From the NCBI GenBank assembly GCA_902496345.1, contig CABVAP010000084.1:1-9933 (forward strand): a stretch of DNA of 9,933 nt, given 5' to 3'. Positions 1-7,520 of this stretch are shown here, piece by piece. Positions within the stretch are counted from its first letter, which is position 1; each line of letters starts with the position of its first letter. The DNA is from an uncultured Eubacteriales bacterium (lineage in GTDB: Bacteria; Bacillota; Clostridia; Lachnospirales; CAG-274). A program made the position numbers and the translations under genes. The notes beneath the pieces are model-generated. The model searched no databases. It saw only the letters and a program-made list of their open reading frames with translations, and was not told the origin of the DNA.

Positions 1-2
1 GT

Positions 3-59
3 AATTATACTACTGATGCTGAGGTTTTTCTAGGTGTGCTTGAATTGACGCTTACGTAG
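3..59 (+). CDS. Possible 3' end of an unidentified gene (partial)
   Basis: One plus-strand frame is open from the window edge to a TAG at 57-59, giving 18 codons that translate to NYTTDAEVFLGVLELTLT. The stretch looks richer in G and C than the genes to its right. The hairpin at 118-149 lies between it and the convergent addA gene, which is where a gene end would be expected. Against this, 18 open codons can occur by chance, no motif is recognisable, and no start is visible. The family is unknown. If it is real, its different base composition could mean a different origin from addA. Low confidence. Confidence 0.25.
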   Translation, partial: NYTTDAEVFLGVLELTLT

Positions 60-117
60 TTTTAAGTATTATACTTGCAAAAAGGTAGTGGGAATTTACT
101 AAATATTTTTGGAACAG

Positions 118-149
118 TAAAGGCTATAGGATAATACCCATAGCCTTTA
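118..149 (-). terminator. Hairpin after addA, probable (perhaps bidirectional) terminator
   Basis: The arms TAAAGGCTAT (118-127) and ATAGCCTTTA (140-149) are perfect inverted repeats. In minus-strand RNA the stem continues with a G-U pair and two G-C pairs (129-130 with 137-138), leaving a 6-base loop, about 13 bp in all. It begins 10 bases after the addA stop codon. The sequence after it on the minus strand is not a clean U-tract (CUGUUCC), so termination may be weak or factor-assisted. On the plus strand it is followed by a pyrimidine-rich stretch, so it could also serve the putative convergent gene on the left. Confidence 0.55.
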
Positions 150-158
150 AGTTCTCCT

Positions 159-3100
159 TTAATATTTTACATAACAGTCAGCACCAAATAAATATAAACC
201 GGCCTCGGTAACTTTTTTACCTGTTCCTTGCTCTATTGCTTTTTTGTATAAATCAATTTGTATTTTGTATCTTTCAAGTATGACATCTGTGTTGTTGTCT
301 TCAACATAATCCGTCTTGTAGTCAATAAGAACTATGTTGTCGTCTTCCTCAAAGTATAGGTCAATTATACCGTGAACAAGTATATCATTGTCAAGATTGC
401 TAAATCTTGAATATTCACTGCCCAATAGCTCCTCTGGAGATAATCCCATAACAAACGGATTTTCTCGTTTTACAACATTTGAATTTCTTATCCTATCTGC
501 AATTTTAGACGAAAGAAATTTCACAATCTTGTCTTTGTTAATAGAATCGGCTTCTTGTCTGGTAAGAATATTAGATTTTACAAGCTTATCTATAAATTTA
601 TTAAGACCTATAATATCATATTGATTGTTAAAGTTTATGTGTTCCATAAGCGTATGAACGGCTGTACCTCTTTGAGCAGGAGTTAAACCTGTGTATTCCT
701 TTAGAAATTCTGGTGTTTTACTAGCTGATGGAATAATTGTTTCATCTTCTTCAAAAACTTTTCTCTTTATTGCTGAGATAGACGTTGTTACAGGGATATT
801 ATTAAATTCACAATCTGGATATGTCCATAAGAGTCTATTTTTTATTTTGTCTTTAAATCCACTATAATCTTTATTTACATCAAGCGAATGTAATTCTTCT
901 AAAAGAATTTTCTTTTCGTTTTCATCTTGTGTTTTATTTAGCTTTATATCTTGTGCATTTGTGATTTTTATATTCCATACAGAGTTGTCGTTATATAAAT
1001 TATCTTGTGGATTTATTTCGCTTGAACAATATTTACTGAAAATATTTCCAGATTTATGATTTAATAACGCTGAAACTATTAGTTTTAGTAGACTTCCATT
1101 AGCATAATATAAAAATAATGACGAGAAAGTATCACCATTTGTAGAGATATTTTTTAAAATGCCGTCAATGTAGTCCTGTAAGGATTTTACAGAACCTACT
1201 ATTATAAGTTTTTCTTCTGCCCTAGTAAGTGCAACATACAAAAGCCTTATTTTTTCAGAAATTAAATCTTCGACATTTTTATAATATAAAGACCTGTATG
1301 GCAATGTGTTAAAGCTTATATTTTGTTCTGTGTCTTTAAAATTTATGCCTATTCCAAGTTGTTGGTCCATTATAAATTTTCCGATTTTAGACCTATCAAC
1401 TCCTTTATTTGAATTACACAATATAACAACAGGATATTCAAGACCCTTACTTTGATGTATATTTGTTATTGTAACATAATTTGAATTTGCACGGGAAATT
1501 GTTTGTTCATTTTCAGCCTTTTGCTCTTTTAATTGCTCTATGAATTTTATAAATCTAAACAAGCTTTTTGAATTTGATTTTTCAAACGCAACTGCTTTTT
1601 CTTGTAATAGTTTTAAGTTTATTCGCCTTACATCGCCATTTGGAAGTACACCAACATAATCATAATAACCTGTGTCGTCATATATTTTTTGCAACAGTTC
1701 GTGTAATGATGAATTTAGTGAAAAATCTTTCCATTCGTTTATATCTTCTATAAATTTTTCTAGTTTATTTGATATTTCAATATCTCTATTTTTATTTTCA
1801 GCAGAAATATAGAACAATATCGCTGTAAAAAACGATTTATCTTTTAAACTTAATCTGATTTGTGCAAGTTCATCAAATGTGAAATTATATACTGGGGAGT
1901 GAAGGGCAGTATAGACATCTATGTCTTGATATGGATTATCAACAACATTCAAAAATGATAACATCATTGAAATTTCTATATTTTCAAAAAAGCTGACTTT
2001 TGTATTTGCTGAAAATGGTATTCCAAAACTGGTAAATATATTTGGTAATATAGATGCAATTGCTTTTACAGAGTGTGCTAAGATTGCAATATCCCTGTAT
2101 TCTAAAAGTCTATATTCTTTTTTTTCTTTGTCGTAAATATGGAGTTTCTCGACATTTATCATATTGTTTATTTTATTTGCAATAGTGATTAATTCAAATT
2201 CTAAATTTGTTAATTCTTCTAATTCTTCTGATTCATCATTTTGAAATGCTTTTGTATCTGTGTCATCTTGTGGTTCTGTGTCTATAATTTCTAAATCTAC
2301 AGAATTTGCAATATTTATATCATCAGGTGGTGTTCCAAAATCTAAACCAGCATATAACATAGCATTTTCGTCATATTTTATTTGGCTAAATTCCTCTGTC
2401 ATAATCTGTTTAAAAATAAAATTTATTGCAGATAACACACATTCTCTACTACGGAAATTTTTTGATAGATTTATTAAATGACCGGTTTCCTTACATTTTT
2501 CATCAAATTCGGTTGAATATGTATTGTATTTTTTTGCAAACAAATATGGACTTGCAAGACGGAATTTATATATACATTGTTTTACATCGCCTACCATAAA
2601 ACGGTTAGAGTTATTTTTAGCTACCATAGACAATATTGCTTCTTGCAATTCTACAATGTCTTGGTATTCGTCCATTATTATTTCATTGAATTTATTTTGA
2701 AATTCTTTTGCTACAGCTGTTGGATTTCCGTTTTCATCACTAAGTATATTTAGTGCAAAATGTGAAATATCTTGAAATGAAAAACTTGCTTTTTCTTTTT
2801 TTTCTTGTATAAGCCTATCTGAAAATTCTGTTATTATTTTTTTTGCTGTAACAAGAATAGGGTAGGTCCTAATGACAAGTGCTTTTGATTCTTCAGAAAA
2901 ATATATAGTGTAAGCTTTAAATTTATCTCTAAATGTATTAGTAATATCTGATTTTAGCTTAGAAAAAATTTCTTTATTGGTTTCATATTCAAAATTTTTT
3001 TTAGATGCATTTTTAAGAGATAGTTTTTCATCACACAAATAAATATAATTTTTAAAGTCTTTTTTTAATAACTTTTCAAAGTAATCAAAATGGTCTTTAA

Positions 3101-3890
3101 GATTATAAAAATCTTCTGAATATACAGTTTTTGCGATACTATCGGTAGATAAAAATTTCAACATTTCATCAGTTTTTGACTTTAAAACGTTTACAACAGA
3201 CATAATATATTTTCTTAATCCTTCAGAAATCTCAGAATTAAAAAAGGAGTCATCGTCTTTTAAGTTATAATTTTCAACACTTTTATCAAGCCATTTATAT
3301 GGGTATGGCATACTCTTCATATTCTTATAGACTTTTTTTATAAATTTTTTTGCATTATTGTCAGTATCTTTTACATAATTATCTGAAAAAAACTTGACAA
3401 ATTCAATGAAATCAGGTTCATTTTTTTCGTATAATTCTTCGAAAAGCTCTTCAAGTATCTGGTCTTTTAAAATTTCTTCTTCTGTGTTATCCATAAACTT
3501 GAAATTTGGGTCAATACCTAACGTATTAAAATTTTGTCTTACTATTTTTAAACAGAATGAATCTATAGTTGATATATATGCCTTATTCAATAGATTAAGC
3601 TGGTTAAAAATATGCTCAGAAAGTTTTGTGTTTTTTGCCTCTTGTGCTTCATCATAGGCAGATTCAAGTTTTTTTGTTATCCTCTCTTTCATTTCGCTAG
3701 TCGCTGCATCTGTAAATGTAACGACTAGAAATTCATCGATATTTTGTGGATTGTCTAGGTTTGTTACCTTTTTTATTATTCTTTCTGTTAAAACTGCTGT
3801 TTTTCCAGAACCTGCTGCTGCTGCAACAAGAATATTACAGCCATCTCTGTCTATTGCCTTTTGTTGGTCTTCTGTAAAACTAACTGCCAT
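159..3890 (-). CDS. addA: ATP-dependent helicase/nuclease subunit A (AddA)
   Basis: This is the large subunit of AddAB, the Firmicute counterpart of RecBCD. It unwinds and resects double-strand breaks up to Chi-like sites and prepares 3' ends for RecA in the cytoplasm. At 1243 residues it is full-length for the family. Superfamily 1 helicase motifs appear in order: a Q-motif-like FTEDQQ (5-10), Walker A A24-T31 with GSGKT, Walker B MDEYQD (406-411), GDVKQCIYKFR (434-444), NFRS (478-481), HQSKGLE (812-818) and VALTRAEE with R890. The C-terminal RecB-type nuclease shows H1079 (RGTAVH), D1177 (HGIID) and D1190-Y-K1192 (IDYKTD), so both activities look intact. The ATG is preceded by AGGGGGT at 3897-3903, six bases upstream. 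It lies 17 bases after the exporter gene and is probably co-transcribed with it. The usual partner addB is not directly upstream, which is unusual. Confidence 0.96.
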   Translation of the reverse strand: MAVSFTEDQQKAIDRDGCNILVAAAAGSGKTAVLTERIIKKVTNLDNPQNIDEFLVVTFTDAATSEMKERITKKLESAYDEAQEAKNTKLSEHIFNQLNLLNKAYISTIDSFCLKIVRQNFNTLGIDPNFKFMDNTEEEILKDQILEELFEELYEKNEPDFIEFVKFFSDNYVKDTDNNAKKFIKKVYKNMKSMPYPYKWLDKSVENYNLKDDDSFFNSEISEGLRKYIMSVVNVLKSKTDEMLKFLSTDSIAKTVYSEDFYNLKDHFDYFEKLLKKDFKNYIYLCDEKLSLKNASKKNFEYETNKEIFSKLKSDITNTFRDKFKAYTIYFSEESKALVIRTYPILVTAKKIITEFSDRLIQEKKEKASFSFQDISHFALNILSDENGNPTAVAKEFQNKFNEIIMDEYQDIVELQEAILSMVAKNNSNRFMVGDVKQCIYKFRLASPYLFAKKYNTYSTEFDEKCKETGHLINLSKNFRSRECVLSAINFIFKQIMTEEFSQIKYDENAMLYAGLDFGTPPDDINIANSVDLEIIDTEPQDDTDTKAFQNDESEELEELTNLEFELITIANKINNMINVEKLHIYDKEKKEYRLLEYRDIAILAHSVKAIASILPNIFTSFGIPFSANTKVSFFENIEISMMLSFLNVVDNPYQDIDVYTALHSPVYNFTFDELAQIRLSLKDKSFFTAILFYISAENKNRDIEISNKLEKFIEDINEWKDFSLNSSLHELLQKIYDDTGYYDYVGVLPNGDVRRINLKLLQEKAVAFEKSNSKSLFRFIKFIEQLKEQKAENEQTISRANSNYVTITNIHQSKGLEYPVVILCNSNKGVDRSKIGKFIMDQQLGIGINFKDTEQNISFNTLPYRSLYYKNVEDLISEKIRLLYVALTRAEEKLIIVGSVKSLQDYIDGILKNISTNGDTFSSLFLYYANGSLLKLIVSALLNHKSGNIFSKYCSSEINPQDNLYNDNSVWNIKITNAQDIKLNKTQDENEKKILLEELHSLDVNKDYSGFKDKIKNRLLWTYPDCEFNNIPVTTSISAIKRKVFEEDETIIPSASKTPEFLKEYTGLTPAQRGTAVHTLMEHINFNNQYDIIGLNKFIDKLVKSNILTRQEADSINKDKIVKFLSSKIADRIRNSNVVKRENPFVMGLSPEELLGSEYSRFSNLDNDILVHGIIDLYFEEDDNIVLIDYKTDYVEDNNTDVILERYKIQIDLYKKAIEQGTGKKVTEAGLYLFGADCYVKY

Positions 3891-3907
3891 TATTTTACCC
3901 CCTTAAA

Positions 3908-5713
3908 TTATTCGTTAAACTGATTCATATACAAATTATAATAAAATCCCTTTTTCGAAAGAAGTTCTTTATGATTTCCTCGTTCGATTATTTCACCGTT
4001 ATTTATAACGGCTATTAAATCTGCATTCCTAATTGTACTTAATCTGTGTGCAATTACAAAACTTGTTCTACCTTTCATAAGGTTTAACATAGCATTTTGT
4101 ATTTTTACTTCTGTCCTTGTATCGACATTACTTGTTGCCTCATCAAGTATCAAAATTGATGGATTTGCTAAAATTGCTCTAGCTATTGCTATCATCTGTT
4201 TTTGCCCTTGGCTTAAAGAGTCATCATCTTCTGTTAAAATTGTATTATATCCATCTGGTAATCGTCTTATAAATTCGTGGGCGTTTGCAAGTATAGCTGC
4301 CTCTTTTATTTCTTGTTCTGTTGCATTAAGATTTCCATACTTTATATTGTCCATTATTGTGCCTGTGAAGAGGTATGTATCTTGCAATACAATTCCGAGA
4401 GATTTTCTTAGTGAGTTTCTTTTTATATCTTGTATATTTATGTTATCGATTGTTATTTCGCCTTTTTGTATATCATAAAATCTTGTTAAAAGATTTATTA
4501 TTGTTGTCTTTCCGGCACCAGTAGGTCCGACAAGGGCTATTGTTTGTCCAGATTTTGCTGATAGGTTTATGTTTTTTAAAATAACTTTTTCGTCTGTATA
4601 AGAAAAAGTTACATTTTTTAAATCTACATCGCCTTTTATGTTCCCAAGCTCAACGGCGTTATCTTTATCGGCTGGCTCTGGTTTTTCATCAAGCACATTG
4701 AAAACACGCTCAGCTCCAACCAATGCAAGTAGAAGTGTATTGTATTGATTTGCTAGTTCGTTAAATGGCCTTGAAAATTGTTTTGTATACATAACAAAGC
4801 TTGTTATGCCACCTACAGAGATTAAGTTATATATTGCAAGTATCGCACCAACACAAGAGATAAGTGCAAAGTTTATGCCGTTTATCATTGTGCTTACAGG
4901 TCCCATTAGTCCAGAAAAAATCTGTGCCTTTATGCCGACTTTATTTAAGGCATTATTTAATTTTTCAAATTCTTTTATTTCGTCATTCTCTTTGACAAAA
5001 ACTTTTACAACTTTTTGACTTGGAATTGTTTCTTCGATTTTTGCATTTAAACTACCAAGCATATCTTGTTGGTTTTTGAAAAAAACTTTTGAGCGTTTTG
5101 TTATAAAAGATGTTATTGCGAAAAAAATAGGTAATGAAACTAAAGCCACAACTGTTAAAATAGGACTTAACACAAGCATAAAGAAAAGCGAACCTATTAT
5201 TGTTATAAGGCTTGAAATTAACTGAGAGATGCTTGTGTTAAGTGAATTTGCTATTGTGTCTATATCGTTTGTTGCACGGCTCATCAAATCACCGTGAGGG
5301 GTTGTATCGAAAAATTTTAACGGCAGTAATTGAAATTTTTCAAAAAGGTGCTTTCTTAAATCTGTTACAACTGTTTGTGAAATTTTAACTGACAATACTA
5401 TCTGTATTCTGTTTAAAACAGCACCTAATATATAAACAAATGTTAAAACAATTAATATCTTGAAAAGTCCATTGAAATCACTTTTTGAAATGAAATTATC
5501 TATCGAAAAACCGACAAGCCAAGTGCCTAAAAGGTTTGCAAGTGTTGACAAAATTACAAAAACGGTAACAATAACAAGTTTAATACGTTGACCTGAGATT
5601 GTATTCCAAAGCCTTTTTAACGTATCTTTTGTGTTTTTTGGCTTTTGTATTGTCATCATTCGCATATTTCTTTTTCTCATAGGTAGGCTGTTCCTCATTT
5701 TGTCATTTTCCAT
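3908..5713 (-). CDS. ABC exporter half-transporter, catalytic-Glu subunit (YheH/LmrD-like)
   Basis: This 601-residue protein has an ABC type-1 exporter membrane domain fused to an ATPase domain. About six membrane segments lie between residues 43 and 333. The ATPase domain has Walker A GPTGAGKT (396-403), Q-loop Q444, Walker B LILDE with catalytic E525, and switch H556 (IAHRLST). The signature is LSQGQ (500-504) rather than LSGGQ. That variant is common in one half of heterodimeric exporters, where it belongs to the degenerate ATP site. The basic, Met-rich N-terminus (1-27) before KNTKDTLKRL resembles the extension seen in this half of other Firmicute pairs. The ATG at 5711-5713 is supported by AGGAGG at 5723-5728 inside the preceding gene, which ends one base away, so translation is probably coupled. 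The partner is the half at 5715-7439. The substrate cannot be read from sequence; drugs, lipids or peptides are all possible. Confidence 0.93.
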   Translation of the reverse strand: MENDKMRNSLPMRKRNMRMMTIQKPKNTKDTLKRLWNTISGQRIKLVIVTVFVILSTLANLLGTWLVGFSIDNFISKSDFNGLFKILIVLTFVYILGAVLNRIQIVLSVKISQTVVTDLRKHLFEKFQLLPLKFFDTTPHGDLMSRATNDIDTIANSLNTSISQLISSLITIIGSLFFMLVLSPILTVVALVSLPIFFAITSFITKRSKVFFKNQQDMLGSLNAKIEETIPSQKVVKVFVKENDEIKEFEKLNNALNKVGIKAQIFSGLMGPVSTMINGINFALISCVGAILAIYNLISVGGITSFVMYTKQFSRPFNELANQYNTLLLALVGAERVFNVLDEKPEPADKDNAVELGNIKGDVDLKNVTFSYTDEKVILKNINLSAKSGQTIALVGPTGAGKTTIINLLTRFYDIQKGEITIDNINIQDIKRNSLRKSLGIVLQDTYLFTGTIMDNIKYGNLNATEQEIKEAAILANAHEFIRRLPDGYNTILTEDDDSLSQGQKQMIAIARAILANPSILILDEATSNVDTRTEVKIQNAMLNLMKGRTSFVIAHRLSTIRNADLIAVINNGEIIERGNHKELLSKKGFYYNLYMNQFNE

Positions 5714-5714
5714 T

Positions 5715-7439
5715 CTATATATCCTCCTCTCTTATTTGTGATTTATATATATCTTTATAAATTTCACTTGTTTTTATAAGTTCGTTATGATTTCCATAAG
5801 CTGATATTTTTCCGTCATTTATTATTATTATTTTATCGGCATTCATAACCGAACTTATTTTTTGGGCAATTATTATTTTTGTTGTACCTTTCATTGACTT
5901 TAGTGCTTTTTGTATATTTGCTTCTGTTGCTGTGTCAACGGCACTTGTACTATCATCAAGAATTAAAATTTTAGGCTCTTTTATTAAAGTTCTTGCTATA
6001 GAAATTCTTTGTTTTTGACCACCAGAGAGGTTTACGCCCATTTGTCCTAATTTTGTTTCAAATTTATCTGGGGTATCCATAATAAAATCGTATGCTTGGG
6101 CTTTTTGGGCTGCGTTGAAGACTTCTTCATCTGTTGCATCTTTTTTGCCCCATTTGATGTTATCCTTTATTGTTCCTGAAAATAAAATTGCCTTTTGTAA
6201 AACTATTCCTATTTCGTTTCGTAAATAGTCAAGGTCAATATTTTTTACATTTATGCCGTCTATTAAAATTTCGCCTTCTGTTACATCGTATAAACGAGGA
6301 ATTAAATTTACAAAAGTTGATTTTCCAGAACCAGTTTCGCCCAAAATACCAATTGTTTCACCTTTGTTTATTTTAATATTTATATCTTCAAGTATTAAAT
6401 CGCCGGACGCAAATGGATATTTAAAAGAAACATTTTTAAATTCGATTGTTCCGTCATTAATTATGTCTTTGACTGGATTTTCTGAATTTTTTATGTCAAT
6501 TTGGGTATCTAAAACTTCGTTTATTCTGCCTATAGAGGCACTTCCTCTTGACAACATCATTATTACCATTCCTGTCATCATAAGTGACATAAGCATTTGT
6601 GTTATATATGTTATGTATGCTGTAAGTTCGCCAAGCTCCATACTTCCTGTTTGAATTTCTTTGCCACCAAACCATAACACAAGAACTATAGTTACACTAA
6701 GTACAACCATCATAATTGGCATAATTAGCGACATTGTTTTAAATGCTTTAACCGTGTATTCCTTTAACTCTTCGTTACTTTTATTAAATTTTTCTTTCTC
6801 TAAATCTGCACGAACAAATGCTTTTACAACACGTACACCTGACAAATTCTCACGAATTACCGTATTAACTCTATCAAGTTTTAATTGAACTATTTTGAAA
6901 AAAGCAGAGCCTTTTTTTACTACAAGATAAATTGTTATAGCTAAAATAATTATAGCTATAAATAATATATTTGTTAATTTTTGATTTATTGAAAATGCCA
7001 TAACAAGGCTACCTAAAAACAAAAAAGGTGCTCTTATCAATATTTTGAGCATTGACAATACAATTTGCTGAACTTGTGCTATGTCGTTTGTTAATCTTGT
7101 TATTAAAGATGACGTATGGAATTTATCTAGGTTTACAAATGAAAATGTTTGTATTTTTTTGAACATTGCAGAGCGAACATCTCTACCGAAATTCTGACTT
7201 GCTATAGATGCGAAAATTCCACAGCCAACCCCTCCAAAGATACCGATTATCGCTATTAAAATCATAAGCAAAGTATTTGAAATTATATAACTATAATTTT
7301 GATTTGCAATACCTATGTCAATTATATTTTCCATAATTCTTGGTAATATAAGCTCGCTTGTTACTTCTACAATCATTGCTAAAGGTGCTAATATTACAAA
7401 AATTATATGTGGTTTTAAATATTTGCTTAATTCTCGCAA
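5715..7439 (-). CDS. ABC exporter half-transporter, degenerate-site subunit (YheI/LmrC-like)
   Basis: This 574-residue half exporter is the first gene of the operon. Membrane segments lie near residues 13-35, 51-76, 134-150, 155-174, 236-258 and 272-296. The ATPase domain has Walker A GETGSGKS (367-374), Q415 and a canonical signature LSGGQ (471-475). Two catalytic positions are altered: Walker B reads LILDD, with D496 where Glu is expected, and the switch His is Q526 (IIAQKISS). Both changes are typical of the non-hydrolysing site of heterodimeric exporters such as TM287/288, LmrCD and BmrCD, and they are complemented by the next gene. The start is TTG (7437-7439): an AGGAGG lies seven bases upstream, MRELSKYLKP matches the family N-terminus, and the next Met (M21) lies within the first membrane helix. 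It acts in the cytoplasmic membrane as one half of a dimer. Confidence 0.93.
   Translation of the reverse strand: MRELSKYLKPHIIFVILAPLAMIVEVTSELILPRIMENIIDIGIANQNYSYIISNTLLMILIAIIGIFGGVGCGIFASIASQNFGRDVRSAMFKKIQTFSFVNLDKFHTSSLITRLTNDIAQVQQIVLSMLKILIRAPFLFLGSLVMAFSINQKLTNILFIAIIILAITIYLVVKKGSAFFKIVQLKLDRVNTVIRENLSGVRVVKAFVRADLEKEKFNKSNEELKEYTVKAFKTMSLIMPIMMVVLSVTIVLVLWFGGKEIQTGSMELGELTAYITYITQMLMSLMMTGMVIMMLSRGSASIGRINEVLDTQIDIKNSENPVKDIINDGTIEFKNVSFKYPFASGDLILEDINIKINKGETIGILGETGSGKSTFVNLIPRLYDVTEGEILIDGINVKNIDLDYLRNEIGIVLQKAILFSGTIKDNIKWGKKDATDEEVFNAAQKAQAYDFIMDTPDKFETKLGQMGVNLSGGQKQRISIARTLIKEPKILILDDSTSAVDTATEANIQKALKSMKGTTKIIIAQKISSVMNADKIIIINDGKISAYGNHNELIKTSEIYKDIYKSQIREEDI
5723..5728 (-). 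promoter_or_regulatory. Ribosome binding site for exporter half 2, inside the preceding gene
   Basis: AGGAGG on the minus strand lies in the last codons of the upstream exporter gene, nine bases before the ATG at 5711-5713. The upstream stop codon (TAG, 5715-5717) falls between this site and the start. This layout favours translational coupling and equal amounts of the two subunits. Confidence 0.8.
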
Positions 7440-7446
7440 CTTATTT

Positions 7447-7452
7447 CCTCCT
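7447..7452 (-). promoter_or_regulatory. Ribosome binding site that fixes the TTG start of exporter half 1
   Basis: A perfect minus-strand AGGAGG sits seven bases before TTG 7437-7439. No in-frame ATG is available until codon 21, inside the first membrane helix. The strong site therefore decides in favour of the TTG. Confidence 0.88.
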
Positions 7453-7483
7453 AACTTTTATCGAATAATTAATATTATTTTTT

Positions 7484-7510
7484 CATACTTTTTATATATA
7501 ATCAAGTATG
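7484..7510. promoter_or_regulatory. Dyad CATACTT-N13-AAGTATG, possible operator
   Basis: A perfect 7-bp inverted repeat has arms at 7484-7490 and 7504-7510, with centres 20 bp apart (about two helical turns). It brackets the TATAAT at 7497-7502 in the divergent intergenic region. A dimeric repressor bound here would cover the deacetylase promoter and could also affect the exporter operon. The half-site AAGTAT is common in this AT-rich window, so only the paired arrangement carries weight. No protein in the window can be assigned to it. Confidence 0.3.
7497..7502 (+). promoter_or_regulatory. Candidate -10 element for the deacetylase gene
   Basis: A perfect TATAAT lies 18 bases before the ATG at 7521. 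Seven bases downstream is the expected transcription start, giving a very short leader that just includes the GGTGA ribosome binding site (7510-7514). No good -35 is seen at 17 bp spacing, and the surrounding DNA is nearly all A and T, so the call is tentative. I could not fix a promoter for the opposite-strand exporter operon, though it must lie in the same 81-bp gap or within the deacetylase gene. Confidence 0.4.
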
Positions 7511-7520
7511 GTGAAGATGT

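Noticed and set aside
64..76. Palindrome AAGTAT-T-ATACTT, with half-sites like those of the dyad at 7484-7510
   Set aside because: The half-site AAGTAT occurs many times in this AT-rich window, including inside genes, so the similarity is not evidence of a shared operator.
3812..3824. GCT/CTG trinucleotide run
   Set aside because: It encodes the four Ala codons just before the AddA Walker A loop (A23-A26), a conserved protein feature, so it is not a repeat of interest.
5575..5713. Alternative internal Met starts for exporter half 2 (M6, M12, M17, M19, M20)
   Set aside because: The AGGAGG at 5723-5728 is best placed for the first ATG, and the basic N-terminal extension is typical of this subunit.
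6253..6654. Plus-strand open frame of 133 codons inside the first exporter gene
   Set aside because: It lies wholly antisense to the well-supported ATPase domain, has no recognisable domain, and is explained as a shadow of that gene's codon pattern.
7440..7520. Promoter for the exporter operon on the minus strand (for example TTGATT at 7500-7505 as a -35)
   Set aside because: No -10 lies at a suitable 16-18 bp spacing from TTGATT, and the AT-rich context gives many equally poor matches, so I did not assign one.
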